Notes under the pieces: model-generated
Told to the model about the DNA's origin: nothing
The model's input: the letters and a program-made list of their open reading frames with translations, nothing else
Databases searched by the model: none
Position numbers and translations under genes: made by a program
Shown: in pieces, positions 1-11,600 of the stretch
How the letters are laid out: each line of letters starts with the position of its first letter
How positions within the stretch are numbered: the stretch's first letter is position 1
Assembly (NCBI GenBank): GCA_928724745.1
Contig: CAKMXJ010000019.1
Location: 310,001 to 374,000 of the forward strand
Origin: Anthracocystis setariae
Lineage: Eukaryota; Basidiomycota; Ustilaginomycetes; Ustilaginales; Ustilaginaceae
Reading direction: 5' to 3'
Length of the DNA stretch: 64,000 bases

Positions 1-352
1 TTTTCGTATGTGTGCGGCTAAGGTTTGCAGCACGTATCGCACCGTACACCATCACACTCATGACTTGTAACTCAGTCATGAATGACTACCGTTGCCGCCG
101 TAGTACCGACGGTGCTACAAGGGAATGTGTTCAGACTTTGTTCCGCGATGATACTGCGTTTGCTCAGCTCTGAGTCCCGATATCGCTTTCACTGCATCCA
201 TGCTTTAACGTTATGCTCACAGTCATGATTGGGTCGATGCAGTCTGGGTGCAATGCCCGACGAAACTTGAGTGGCAGAGTTCTGAAGAGCAAGCACAGCT
301 GATTCGAGGGTGGGGGGGGGGAAGACGAGAGGGATGGTGGTATCATTGCGAA
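1..352. other. Left-edge intergenic stretch, no gene recognised
   Basis: No reading frame or RNA gene could be supported. The part nearest 352 is presumably the 3' untranslated region of the minus-strand DPH5 gene. A G-run sits at about 312-320. Confidence 0.4.
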
Positions 353-1348
353 CTATTCTTTACAAGCGTAGATGTCTTGTGCGACTTGAAGGAATTTGCT
401 TGCTGGACACGCGTAGCTTGCGGCATAGTCGCGCTCGAGTGGGTGAAGACGCTTGCCGATAATGACAAGACTGTGCAAAGGCTCTCCGAAGGCTCTCTTT
501 GCGCGCATCTCGGCTCTGGCAGCACGTCGCCTGTCGAGCTCGGCTTCGCTTGCGAACTCGTCAGCGTCATCCTCGGCTTCTTCAGCACGAGCCTCGTCCT
601 CGGATGGGTTTGCGAGATCGAGAAGTTCTTGCAGAGTACCCGATACGATGCGCTCTTGCTCGGAACCCATTCTGCAAAGAGCGATGGCGAGCGTGTGGTC
701 TGGATGAAGATAGTCGACGTTGTGTGCCTTGGATGCAGAGATGATCTGAGAAATGAGCTGAGGGATGAGCATGTAGCGGGGATCTTGATAGCGGAGGATG
801 CCTCTGCTCATGTCCTCAGCGCTCTGCTCGCGGACCTTGATGTCGGAAAGGGCTAGGGTATGAAGACCGATGCGAAGGTTTTCTCCGATGCGCTCGAGCC
901 AACTGTCTGGTTTCCAGTCTTCGGTCCAGAAGGGGACACTGACGGTCTGGCCAAAGTTGTAGCCAGCTAGACCGCTGGATCCAATCGCAGTCATGATGCT
1001 GGCATTGTGAATGATCTTGACGGGGATGGGCGGGGAGGATTGTTTGGCTCGCAAGATGAGATCGGTGTGAGTAGTAGCAGAGAGCGGGTCACCGACGACA
1101 AGAAAGGCAACATTTGAAGTAGCGGCACCTTGAAGGATGGATTCCGCTTCTAGTTCCACAGTCTCTCGATGTGCCAGAATGACGGGTTTCTGATAGAGGG
1201 TTTCGAGGCGCTGCTTGAAGCCGGGAACCATGAGGATGCTGGTGTAGCTCTCGAGATAGATGCGTTCGGACGACTTGACAGCCTCGAAACCTTTGAGCGT
1301 AATGTCGTTCTCATCAGCGAGACCGAGGCCAATGACGAAGAGCACCAT
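353..1348 (-). CDS. DPH5: Diphthine methyl ester synthase (diphthamide biosynthesis methyltransferase)
   Basis: This 331-residue protein is the SAM-dependent methyltransferase that methylates the modified histidine of elongation factor 2 on the way to diphthamide; it acts in the cytosol. It belongs to the tetrapyrrole-methylase fold family. Visible signatures are the N-terminal GLGL (residues 7-10), GDPLSATTHTD (86-96) and HNASI (114-118), all typical of DPH5. The ATG at 1346-1348 gives the expected N-terminus MVLFVIGLGL, and the stop is TAG at 353-355. It is divergent from the glucosidase II gene, with 432 bp between the two start codons. Residues about 248-285 are a very acidic then basic insertion (EDEARAEEAEDDADE, then RRRAARAEMRAKR) between the core and the conserved C-terminal end; the family core is otherwise complete. 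Single exon. Identity is judged by motif and overall length and is considered secure. Confidence 0.93.
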   Translation of the reverse strand: MVLFVIGLGLADENDITLKGFEAVKSSERIYLESYTSILMVPGFKQRLETLYQKPVILAHRETVELEAESILQGAATSNVAFLVVGDPLSATTHTDLILRAKQSSPPIPVKIIHNASIMTAIGSSGLAGYNFGQTVSVPFWTEDWKPDSWLERIGENLRIGLHTLALSDIKVREQSAEDMSRGILRYQDPRYMLIPQLISQIISASKAHNVDYLHPDHTLAIALCRMGSEQERIVSGTLQELLDLANPSEDEARAEEAEDDADEFASEAELDRRRAARAEMRAKRAFGEPLHSLVIIGKRLHPLERDYAASYACPASKFLQVAQDIYACKE

Positions 1349-1780
1349 TGCGGTGAAGCGTTAAAGAAGTGTGTGAGGCAAGAGCAAGAGATGCAAGAAG
1401 TTGGTGTGGAAGCGAAGAAAGTGACACTACAGTACTATTGGTCTGAGCAAGCGGTCAATGTTCTCGGTGGAGGCATAACGGTGCTGTCCAGTGTGAAATC
1501 TACAGTAATTCTGTTTCTTCTGTTTCTTCTTGAAATTTACTTTTTTTTTTTTTTGGAAGTGCCGACTTCCGATGTGGTCGAGGCAGGAGCGAGGCAGCGC
1601 TCGAGTCGTGCGAGAAAGGCGGGGAATGGGATATGCAAGCCGCAGACAGACGTGGCATGCTCGAGCCAACACTTTTGGTCATTCCATTCCAAACGCTTCT
1701 TGCCTGCTTCCGATTTGCATCATCGTACAAGCCCACAAGCGCTCGACACTATCGGCGTTCGCCAAGGTCGCTTCGTCAAC
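1349..1780. promoter_or_regulatory. Shared divergent promoter region of DPH5 and the glucosidase II alpha gene
   Basis: These 432 bp lie between the two ATGs. A 14-T run occurs at about 1541-1554. The plus frame happens to stay open upstream of 1781, but it encodes low-complexity sequence and no part of the GH31 protein. No clear TATA box was seen. Confidence 0.4.
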
Positions 1781-4700
1781 ATGCTCGTCAAGGCTCGCTG
1801 GACATGCACCTTGGTTTGTGCTTGTCTTTTGGTCGTTGGCGCTTTGCTCGTGGACCATGTAGACGCAGTCCGCGAGCACGACTTCAAGAAGTGCAAAGAC
1901 TCTTCGTTCTGTCGAAGAATCCGAAGACAATCAGATTACGTCGAACAATGGCAGACGGACAACAACCAACCGTTCACCTCTCCCTACTTCATTCCACGCC
2001 ACACTCCCAACTTTGTTCACAGCAACGCCAGCATCACGTTGCCTTTGTCGTCTGCACTTCATCCCGAGGTTCAGTTTGAGCTCTCTCTCACCTTCTTCAA
2101 GGATGGAACTGCGCGTGTTCGAGCCGATCAGGTAGGCAAACGCTATGCAGACTGGAAACGATACGACCAAGCTTCCACGTATGCCATCGAACACTTTCCT
2201 CAACTCGCCTCGGCACCGTCGGATACCCGAATCGAGACTCACGATAATGGCTTCGAGGTTCACTTCGGCCCCACACTCTCTCGTTCGGTCAAGCTCTCTT
2301 ATTCGCCTCTCAAGGTCGAGATTCTACGCGATGGAGAAGTCCAGGTCATCCTCAACGATCGCGGCCTCATGCACATGGAGCACTACCGTAAGAAACCAGA
2401 GCCCTTCCCCACCATCAAGCAAGAGGATCAGGAGGTTCATCAACTCGTCTTCCAGCGCAACAAGAGATCCATTCTCAACTCGGAGTCCGCCGCCGAATAT
2501 TCCGAGTCGCTCGTCTCGCAATGGGCCGGCTTTGAGCAGGAAGACGACGGCGAGTGGGAAGAAACCTGGGCCCAGCGCCGTGACAGCAAGCCAAAGGGTC
2601 CCGAGGCCCTGGCTTTAGACATGACCTTCCCCGGATACACGCATCTCTTTGGTTTGCCTGAACACGCTTCACCACTCTCGCTGCGCTCGACCAGGGCGCC
2701 CGCTGGTCGTTCCTCCGCAGAAGATGAGAAAGATCGCTTCACTGATCCGTATCGACTCATGAACACCGACGTCTTCGAGTATGATCACGATTCTCCCATG
2801 AGCCTTTACGGCAGTGTTCCCATCTTGCATGCACAGAGTAAGGGTCGTGCGGTCAGCGTCCTTTGGCTCAATGCTGCCGAGACATGGATCGATTTGCACA
2901 AATCAAAATCGTCTGCTGCCAAGTCCGCCACTACCACTTCCTACTCCCACTTCTTCTCCGAATCAGGTATCCTTGATCTCTTCATCTTTACATCGGCTGA
3001 CGCTCCGACCAATATGGCGCTCTTCACCAAGCTTGTCGGACGAACTGTGCTGCCACAGTACTTTGCCATTGGTTACCACCAGTGTCGATGGAACTACCTC
3101 ACCGACACCGACGTCAAGGATGTCAGTCAAAGGTTCGATGACGAGGATATCCCGATGGACGTCATGTGGCTTGACATCGAATACAGCAAGGACCACATGT
3201 ACGGTGTTTGGGACGAAAAGGCTTTCAAAGATCCCGAGGCCATGGTCAAGGCGCTCGATGACAAAGGTCGCAAGCTTGTCATCATCATAGATCCACACCT
3301 CAAGCGCACCCGAGACTATTGGCTCTACGCCGAGGCCCAGGATAAGAAGTTGCTTGTCAAAGACTCCGACCGCAAGGGCGAATACGAAGGCTGGTGCTGG
3401 AGTGGAAGCGCGAGCTGGCTCGATATGTTTGAGCCTGCTAGCTGGCAATGGTGGGCCGACCAATTCTCCCTAGCTGGCAGCAAGCTGACCGGCAAGATTC
3501 GTGCTAATGCTCGCAACGTCTTCGTCTGGAACGACATGAACGAGCCCGCCATTTTCAACGGTCCTGAGGTCACTTCGCCCAAGGATGTAATTCATGCTGG
3601 CGGATGGGAGCATCGCGACATCCACAACATCAACGGCGTGCTCTTCCACAATGCTACCGCGCGCGGCCTGCGCGATCGTGAGCTGTCCGTTCCTGCTTCG
3701 CTTGGCGGTGGCAAACCACGACGACCCTTTGTGCTTTCGCGCGCCTGGTGGATTGGTACACAGAAGTACGGCGCCATCTGGACTGGTGACAATCTGGGCA
3801 CTTGGGAACACCTCGCCGTGAGCGTTCCAATGATCTTGGCCAACAACATCGGAGGCATGAGCTTCTGCGGTGCTGACATCGGTGGATTCTTCGGCAATCC
3901 TCCTCCCGACATGCTGGTCCGTTGGTATCAAGCTGGTATCTTTGAGCCTTTCTTCCGCGCGCACGCCCACATCGACACCAAGAGACGAGAGCCGTACCTC
4001 TTGGACGAGCCTCTGCGCAGTGCGGTGAGGGATCTGATCAAATTGCGTTACAAGATGCTCCCAATGTGGTACACGGCTTTCAAAGAGAATGCTGTAACGG
4101 GCATGCCGGTCTTGCGTCCCCAGTATCTCATGTTTCCTGACGATTCAGAGGGATTTGACATTGATACGCAGTACTACATCGGTGATTCAGGTCTTCTCGT
4201 GCGCCCTGCCGTCGACAAAGATGTTGATTCTGTCAACGTGTACCTTGCCGATGACCGACCATACTACAACTACTTCACGCACGAAGTCTACCAAGGCGAG
4301 CGACGCGGACGCACTGTCGCCGTTCCCGCCCCTCTCACGTCGCAGCTGCCGCTCTTGCACCGTGGCGGCTCCATCCTTCCTCTGCGGGAGCGTGCTAGAC
4401 GAGCTGCCGAGCTGGGCCGCAAGGACCCTTTCACGCTGATCATCGCATTGGACAAGCAAGAAAGGACAGGCAAGAGTGGATCCAACAACGTGCTGGCAGA
4501 GGGCAGCCTGTACCTCGATGACGGTCAGACTTATGACTTTGAGCAAGGACAATTCGTTTGGCGTCGCTTTGAATGGACTCGAGATGGTGCGTCGGGCAAG
4601 CATTTCCTGCGAAGCAAAGATGAAGCCGCCATCAAGAAGGCGGACGGACAGCTCATCTTGGGCGACAGCAAGCAGCTGCAGCCATATTCGATCAGCAACG

Positions 4701-4966
4701 CATTTGCACAGTCGATCGAGGGCGTGCGCGTGTCCAAGCTGGTGGTGCTTGGCCTTGAGCGCGAGCCGAAAGCTGTTCACATCCGAGGCAAACGAATCAA
4801 TGGCCAAGATGAAAACTCATCGACCGAATGGAGCTGGAGGAGTGGAGTCAGCTCGTCGGGCAAGGGTTCGACGCTTGGACTTGGTTCCAAGACTGCCTCG
4901 GAACTGGTGATCAAGGATCCCGCCGTTGCAATTGTTTCGGATTGGACCATCGAGTTCGAGATGTGA
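1781..4966 (+). CDS. ROT2: Glucosidase II catalytic alpha subunit (GH31)
   Basis: This 1061-residue ER enzyme removes the two inner alpha-1,3-linked glucoses from N-glycans during glycoprotein quality control, normally with a beta subunit. The ATG at 1781 was chosen because it begins a clear signal peptide (MLVKARWTCTLVCACLLVVG, then a VDHVDA cleavage region) and the mature part starts with the family's KCKDSSFCRR segment. The GH31 N-terminal beta-sandwich is followed by the catalytic barrel. The nucleophile Asp585 lies in WNDMNEP (583-589), Asp670 in WTGDN is the likely acid/base, and GYHQCRWNY is the conserved substrate-pocket loop. No KDEL-type retention signal is present, as expected for an alpha subunit. 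Single exon. The reading frame is open upstream to about 1169 but that part overlaps DPH5 and has no homologous content. Confidence 0.95.
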   Translation: MLVKARWTCTLVCACLLVVGALLVDHVDAVREHDFKKCKDSSFCRRIRRQSDYVEQWQTDNNQPFTSPYFIPRHTPNFVHSNASITLPLSSALHPEVQFELSLTFFKDGTARVRADQVGKRYADWKRYDQASTYAIEHFPQLASAPSDTRIETHDNGFEVHFGPTLSRSVKLSYSPLKVEILRDGEVQVILNDRGLMHMEHYRKKPEPFPTIKQEDQEVHQLVFQRNKRSILNSESAAEYSESLVSQWAGFEQEDDGEWEETWAQRRDSKPKGPEALALDMTFPGYTHLFGLPEHASPLSLRSTRAPAGRSSAEDEKDRFTDPYRLMNTDVFEYDHDSPMSLYGSVPILHAQSKGRAVSVLWLNAAETWIDLHKSKSSAAKSATTTSYSHFFSESGILDLFIFTSADAPTNMALFTKLVGRTVLPQYFAIGYHQCRWNYLTDTDVKDVSQRFDDEDIPMDVMWLDIEYSKDHMYGVWDEKAFKDPEAMVKALDDKGRKLVIIIDPHLKRTRDYWLYAEAQDKKLLVKDSDRKGEYEGWCWSGSASWLDMFEPASWQWWADQFSLAGSKLTGKIRANARNVFVWNDMNEPAIFNGPEVTSPKDVIHAGGWEHRDIHNINGVLFHNATARGLRDRELSVPASLGGGKPRRPFVLSRAWWIGTQKYGAIWTGDNLGTWEHLAVSVPMILANNIGGMSFCGADIGGFFGNPPPDMLVRWYQAGIFEPFFRAHAHIDTKRREPYLLDEPLRSAVRDLIKLRYKMLPMWYTAFKENAVTGMPVLRPQYLMFPDDSEGFDIDTQYYIGDSGLLVRPAVDKDVDSVNVYLADDRPYYNYFTHEVYQGERRGRTVAVPAPLTSQLPLLHRGGSILPLRERARRAAELGRKDPFTLIIALDKQERTGKSGSNNVLAEGSLYLDDGQTYDFEQGQFVWRRFEWTRDGASGKHFLRSKDEAAIKKADGQLILGDSKQLQPYSISNAFAQSIEGVRVSKLVVLGLEREPKAVHIRGKRINGQDENSSTEWSWRSGVSSSGKGSTLGLGSKTASELVIKDPAVAIVSDWTIEFEM

Positions 4967-5476
4967 GCAGTCATGTCTCATCTGTATGCATGGATTCCAC
5001 AGCAAATGTACAGGTAGTACCCTAAATTCGCCATTCGAGTACGGCCATCAAGGAATGCATCTTGTTACCTACTCGCTCATCTCTGTACATCAGTCCCAAC
5101 GGTCTCTATCGGGAGCATCTCCTTCTCCTTGATGTACTGTACTGTACTGTACTGTACTGGTGAGGTTTTGTCGAAGCTGTCGAGAGTGAATCTGTGCGAC
5201 TGACTGGTATAATAAGTGCTTTTTGTGAATTTGGTATTAATAAAAACGCTGTAAGAAACAGTTGTGTCTGATTTTGTGTCCAAGTTGGAAGGACGCGGCG
5301 CGTGGGTTTCGCGTTTATTGGGGTGTGGAGGGCAGCCGAGTCCAATGACATCTGAGTTGGAAAAAACAAGACTGACTGCTTTCAGTCGCCATCGTTGATT
5401 CGGTCGTTCCACTCCATCATCTCTACTGCGACGATCTGACGGCTTTGATGGCCACGCCGCCTCAGGGTGTCATCGA
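4967..5476. other. Intergenic: 3' region of ROT2 and leader of the next gene
   Basis: This 510-bp stretch holds the (GTACT)5 repeat at 5134-5159 and no supportable gene. A short ATG frame at 5448 runs into a stop after 36 codons and could be a small upstream frame of the following gene. Confidence 0.4.
5134..5159. repeat. (GTACT)5 pentanucleotide microsatellite
   Basis: Five tandem GTACT units plus one base. The same pentamer recurs in many intergenic spots of this window. Confidence 0.95.
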
Positions 5477-7492
5477 ATGCAGGCTTGTGAGCCTGGTGGA
5501 TCTCGGCCGGCGCAGCATGCCTTGGCACCGATCTCGATCCAACATGCATGCCATCTAGAGCAGCCAGATGGCGCATCCTGGTTCGGCGCCCACGACAAGG
5601 AGACGAACCCTTTGCGCACACCCGGCGTAGAGATTGACACACGTCGACCGCTCCCCGATCGCTATGCGGAGACGCTCTGGCTTGGAGAATTCCACACGAG
5701 CCTGCGCCATTTTCTCGATTGCATTGAGCGATTGAAGCTCTCTTACGACCTCGACGAGATCGTATTGGGCCTTTGCTACTTGATCAAATCCAACACCGCC
5801 ATCTCTCGACGACACAAAGCTGCAGCTCGCAGATTGCTTCGCTCCACGGGGCAAGTCGGAAATGACCTTGCCGACGAAGCTTGCAATCTGTCCGGATACG
5901 AGAAGAGCCTCGTGCTGCAGGCCATCGAGAGGGCTGGCTACAGTTCGCGTTTCGCCCAGGCGGATAGTTCGGATCCAGATGTGTTGAGTGAGAGATGGGC
6001 ATCGTCCATGGAGAGCCGAGAGTAAGTTGGCGCATACCTTTTGCGAAGACGACCGTTGAGTGACGCTGACCAGCCCAAATTATGTTTTGCGCTTCACAGG
6101 ATTCAACTACAAATTTTAGTCACAATGTGTCTGCTGCAGATCATCTCACAAGAGCCAAGAGCGCTGGAGCTGGCACGTTCACGTCTAAGCATGGATTCCT
6201 CTGCCCTGTCGAACATTGAAAATGGAGCAGGCGTTGCATCAGCAGACTCGGCGGCGGACAATGAACGAGATCGGCCGCGGAAACGATCACGAAAGCTCGA
6301 GAAAGCCAAGCGATGGCGAGGCACACGACCGAATGCGGATGCAGGCGATGCATTCGCATGGAACCAAAGACGCAAGCGTCTTACAACCGATTCTTCTCAC
6401 GACGAAGGCGACCACGGTGAAGGCGAGGTGCTGGAAACCGAAGGCGGTGACGTTCTGGCGGTGGAGCATCTGAGCAAGAGGCTCGAGGCGCTGGTCGACA
6501 TCTTGTGCCTCCGACAAGTTGCGGCGGGTGTGAGTTCAGGGATCGCTGATCTCCTGTCGGATACCATCGCCGAAACAAGTGATGAACATAGCGGTGCGGG
6601 TCGAAATAATGTCAGAGGTGAATTGTTCGGATCATCGGTACGGAAGCTAGTCGAGGACGATGACATGGACGATGCGCAATGGCTCTGCTCACATGTGGTG
6701 GAGCCGCACTTTGAGTCGAGCTTGCCTCGACAATGCTCTCTGTTCAGAAGCAAATGCTTTGTGTCGCTGCAATCCCGGACGCCAGCACGGCCAAACAAAA
6801 GTGTGCGTATGGTTTCGTTGGGATCGCCACCAATGCGTGCTCCAAAGAGAAGTGCAAGCGGAGCCTCTGCAGGATCCTCTGCGCCGCTTGTTGGTGCTGG
6901 TCTGTCGGACGTTCTAGAAAAAGAGCAGGCTGGAAGGAGAGTCAAGCGAAACACTATGGCCGAACGAACGAGCATCCTCGGCCGTGGACGGGAAGTGGAT
7001 ATGGGACGAAGACTGTCTCGCAGCATCAGCGCCAATCTCGGAAACAGTCGAGAATCACAAGTGCCGATTGGAGTTTTTTCGCGGAGCAACAACACCATGG
7101 CCATATCGCAGCCCAAATTCGAGACCGACGGCAAGCAGGAGATCAAGGCGATCGGCAGTGCATTCAGGCGATCGGCTTCTCAACGAGTGGATATGACAAC
7201 AAGCCTGCGATCAAACGAATTCTCAGCAACGCCATCGTTTGCCGCATCGCCGCCGAACACATCGAAGCGGTTGCTGGTCATGTCGACGCCGCAGAAAGAC
7301 TCGGCGAGCAAGACACGTGATGTCAAACACTTCTCTGGGCTAGACAAGCCCAAATTGGTTTACCCAAGCTTGGTGATGGAATCGCCTACTCAGACGGATT
7401 CACGCATGCTCGGTCGACGAGGCAGAGCGAGAAGTTTTGGTCTGGATCGATCGCCATCACCAGTTGCCATTTACTCTGATGTAGAAGAATGA
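5477..7492 (+). CDS. Sld3-like DNA replication initiation protein (candidate), two exons
   Basis: Exons are 5477-6021 and 6100-7492, giving 645 residues. The 78-nt intron (6022-6099) begins GTAAGT, has a CTGAC branch site at 6066-6070 and ends CACAG; only this acceptor keeps the frame. Splicing creates the segment REIQLQIL (about residues 181-188). This is followed by a basic stretch, LEALVDILC (about 310-318) and VVEPHFESSLPRQC (about 381-394). That order resembles the conserved core of fungal Sld3, which with Sld7 and Cdc45 loads the replicative helicase and is activated by CDK phosphorylation. The C-terminal third is basic and Ser-rich, with several SP/TP sites (GSPPMR, STPQK, ESPTQ, RSPSP), as expected for a CDK target. 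The assignment rests on remembered motif order, not an alignment. The start is provisional: the first in-frame ATG was used and N-terminal residues 1-40 look poorly conserved. A 5' exon is possible. Confidence 0.6.
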
Positions 7493-7558
7493 TGGGCCGC
7501 CTAAAGCTGCATCTACCGAACTACTGAAGCCTATTGTCAATTAACTATCGATGGCACC

Positions 7559-7583
7559 AAAAAAAAAAAAAAAAAAAAAAAAG
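7559..7583. repeat. Poly(A) homopolymer run
   Basis: About 24 consecutive A, 67 bp after the stop of the preceding gene. Confidence 0.9.
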
Positions 7584-8421
7584 AAAAGAAAACAGGGTTG
7601 AGAAAAATGATGCGCTTCAGGCACGTGATGACATATCTGCGCCGACGCGTTAGCGTGATTGCTCTTCGTATAATCATTCACACGAAGCGAGGTGGACGAG
7701 ATCGTCTTCCATGCATCAACAAAGTGCGCAAACAGCTTTCTCAGCGATCGCGAGCAGTGCATGCAACAGAGAGGAAGAGAGCTTGCTGGCAAACGTTGTG
7801 ATTGTAGAGAAGGTAGGCTTGTGCTGAAAGCCAAGGAATTTCCCACGGTCGGATTCGGGTGACTGGTGGCAGAAGATCGGCATGTCTCGACACTACCAAC
7901 ACTGCAGGGGTTCATCAAGAGTCAGGCTAACGGGACGAGATTTCACAAGCAAGAACAAACTGCGTGGATGAATTGCGTAGTATGCTCTCCATCCAGAAAT
8001 GTCCTGGACTTGTTACGGAGCTGTAACGTATCTCATAGTACAGTATACAAAAGGCGGAGAGGGGCCAAGGAAGCGTGATGGGCGCAGGGTCGCATGCACA
8101 ATGAGTCGGCTTGCAGAACAGTGAGTGCTCTATAGTCCAGTCCAGGACAAAAGAGTAGAGCGGCAGTGCGATGTGCAACTTGCGAATGTGTCTGTTGCAG
8201 TGCGCAGGCGAGATTGCGGTCGAGTAGATGTTCAACTGCGCACCTGTCAAAATTGACTTGACAAAGAAAAAGAAGGCTTGACTGCTCCAATGCCGATTGT
8301 AACTCCACAGCGCAATGTGACAGCCGATGCCGCTACAGCCCAGCATAGGTTCCAAAACAACGCCAATTGCGCTCGCTGTACTGCAATGACACTGTCCTCT
8401 TGAGCGTTCTCAACTACCTTC

Positions 8422-8427
8422 TATATA
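8422..8427 (+). promoter_or_regulatory. TATA-like box upstream of the BUD4-like gene
   Basis: TATATA lies about 195 bp before the ATG and is followed by a CT-rich initiator-like region (about 8435-8475). This is a plausible core promoter with no experimental support. Confidence 0.4.
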
Positions 8428-8620
8428 CATCAGCTTTCCTCTTCTACCTCTCCGTCTTCCGTCCCCCCTCAACCATTCGGCACCAACTAGTAACGAGAGC
8501 CACATCTGCTCGTCACTGGCACTTGCCATCAACATAGCCGATCAACGAGGTATTCGAACCTCTACATCTTTGTTGCGCTCAGCTCGTTTCACAGACCAAG
8601 TTTGGTCGTCTGAAGTCGCC

Positions 8621-11600
8621 ATGAGCGAAATGGCTACACATCCAGGCTCATCCAGCAGCCCCACTGCCTCCACACTACCTAACACAACAGCAGCGATCCT
8701 GGGTGCCAGTTCCAATGGCTGGTCCCCGCTACGCACTTCGAAGCGCGGCGCCACGGTCTCATACGCTCAGTCTTCTCCAGAGAATGGCAACGAAGAGCAC
8801 CCATCCCTGCACAGTCCCAAAAAGCAAACTCAGAACTTCAAGTCGCTTCGCAATCATGGCCTTGTGTCCAACAGTATCTTCAAGCAGAATGACGGTGAGA
8901 GCCTGCCCTCTTCACTTGCCAACTCCCCTGCCAGCTCTGCAGCTCGCAGAAACATTCCCTCCCCATCGCTCGGTCTAGGAATTGCCCTGTCCAGCTCGCC
9001 CAGAACTGTCCAGCAAATCCTCAAGACAGAAGCATCTCAACCTATTGAGGACGCAGAGAATATCAACCCCTTCAGTCTACATGCTACCGAGCCGTCCCAG
9101 AAAAGCCCTCAGCGCAAGGTCCCCCGAAAGAGTCTCAGCAGACTTCACCAGTCCAACTGCGTCAGCAATTCGGTTTTCAGACACCAGCATGGTCAGCCAG
9201 ACAAGGTGGCTTCGCCCACTTCCTCGCCAAACGCTTCTCGCATCGCCACTTCTCTCACATCACAGCCAAGCCCCAAAGGGCTGCTCACATCAAACAGACT
9301 ACACGGTCCCCGCTTCATGCAAGCCTCATCATCCAGCGCCGGTGTCGTCCCGGGTACTCAGTCTGACCTTTCTAGTCCACTTCGCAAAGAGCGTCGCAAG
9401 ACCGTCACGTTTGACGAAATTCTCGACGTCCAAGAGTTTGACAAGGAGAGCAGCTTCGATGCCGAGAGTCTTAGCGATAGCGACGAACATCAGCTCGCAC
9501 CGCAAGACGCCGACTTCTGGATGCGGTCAAAACTCGCAAATCTCTCCCACAAGCAGACCGGCAGACTGCACGTGGTCAACCAAGATTTGGAGCCAGTCAC
9601 TTCAGATGATGCCGTCGAACCCTTGTCAGGTGAATCGGAGCCTGATCTCTCCCTTGACAGTCACGAAACTTCTTCCATCGAGGGTCCCGCCAGCCCGAGG
9701 ATCAATCATGCTGAGCTTCAATTGCAAGACCTCTCCGTTGACCGCGATGCTTGCGCAGATGAGCCAGCGCTTGCACCAGAGCGCGAGAACAGCTTTGCTC
9801 GACTCTCGGCTGCTGAACGCGTCGACAGCATGATGGAAGAGCTGCTACGCGACGACATTCTCAACAGTCCTACAGTGCGCACTCGAAGCATCGAGTCCAA
9901 CACACGAGAACTTCCTGAGCCTTTGTCGGCCCAAGTCGAGACTAGCGAGACCTCTTCTCATGCAACACAAGATGCGCTTCCTCAGCTTCCCGCTTGGAGT
10001 CCGATCACCTTGGATGTCGATGTCAACGCTCCAGATACCTTTATGGGCGACTTTGCTAGAAGCTTCACCCAGCCCGAGATCAAGCCGGCACTGGCGTCCA
10101 TCCCTCCACCCACGAGCAGGAATGGATCTGTCCGAGGAAGACCTCACATCTCACGCGATGCCATCCTTCAGCGTGTTGCAAAGGAAAGGCTTGAGCAGGA
10201 GCAAGCAAGGACTACCTCCGAAGCATCGCAGGACCCGTCTGGAGCGGATCACTTGGACGTAGTCAAGCGTGGTCTTTCTACGCAGAAAAGGCTCCCTCGC
10301 GGTAGCGAACCTGGCCCATCTACGGCAGCGGCTCGAGAGCCTGCTGGCATCAAGCAGAAATCCGCCCCAGTACCTCGCCCCAGTGTTCCGCTTCGTTTCA
10401 CGTCCACTGAGTCCGTGGCTACCGAAACCAAGCCACTCCCTCCTCCGAGCCCCGTCAAGCAACTCGAACATCTCGAGAGCCCTCTTGATCTGTTGGGCAC
10501 AGAGCTCAGGGAGACTGCGGACTGGAATAAGCCACTTTCTGTGTCTCACGAAAGTGATCAGCTCACTTCTCATGTTCCTGAACTCGTCACAACTGACGCC
10601 GAGCATAGCGAACGCCTGTTCTTCGAAAAGGTACAGGAACCTGACCATGGGCTTCGAGGTGATACCTTGGCAACAAAGCACCTGACACCTGCACAGCAGG
10701 CCGATCAGATCATCGCTCGCCGCCGCAGCAAAAACGGCAAGGCGCGTCGCAAAAGGAGTATGAGCACTGGTGATGCGCGATCCGTCTTCACTGCAGGCAC
10801 CCCAGACGCATCTGAGCTCGACAGCGCCAGCATCTCGCACACATCCGACGCAGACAGCGAGCCACCACAGGAGCAAGTAGAGCTACCCACTCGTACAAGC
10901 ATCAGTGCTGATCTTGCAAAGAGCAAAGCGATGCTTGATGTGAGCCTCCAACGTGCCATTGATGGGGGTTTCCAGACCAACATGGAGAAGGAACTTTCCA
11001 GAATCTATCAGAAGGGAGAGTCGGGCTACAACGTCAATGATCGCGGTGCTTTCCAGGGTATCGACGACAAAGTCGCCCATTCTGCGGCCGCAGGGGATGT
11101 GGATACCGGGAAAGCATGGAAGAAGCTGCGAAGACCCAGCGACATCAACGACTACAAGAAGGAGATGCGTGAGCTTAGCCAAGCCTCAAATGCTCGCAAA
11201 GCTACAGGCAAGGTCTATGTCATGGTAGATTCCTTCACACCCACAGATCTTCCCGTCCCATCTCGCCCCACAGCGTTCCACTGCATCCTGGACAACGGTC
11301 TCCACATGGTCAAGACTGCCACGGTACCACTCCGACCTGGTCGCGGTGCGATCAGCAAGATTGCTCAGGAGTTTGAGCTGATCCAACATGAGAACCTCGA
11401 GTTCACTTTGACGCTGGTGGTGAAGCGCGATGCTCATCTCGTGGAACCACAGCGTCCTTCGTCGCCGAACGGAAGACGCGAGCATGGCAGCCCAACGCTC
11501 AAGGGTCTCAGTCGACTGTTCACTAGTCCTAAGAAGCAGGCTGCCAAACGCGAGCAGCAGGAGCGTGAGGCTGCGGAACAGCAGGCAGCACAGGCTTCTC

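Larger units (their letters stand above)
7493..8620. other. Intergenic, Sld3-like 3' end to BUD4-like start
   Basis: No gene was supported in these 1128 bp. They contain a run of about 24 A at 7559-7582 and, near the downstream gene, a TATA-like element and a pyrimidine-rich leader. Confidence 0.4.

Noticed and set aside
1169..1780. N-terminal extension of the glucosidase II frame
   Set aside because: It overlaps DPH5 and a poly-T tract; the ATG at 1781 starts a proper signal peptide.
8547..8562. GAGGTATTCGAACCTC, resembling a tRNA T-arm
   Set aside because: No acceptor stem, D-arm or anticodon arm could be placed on either strand around it.
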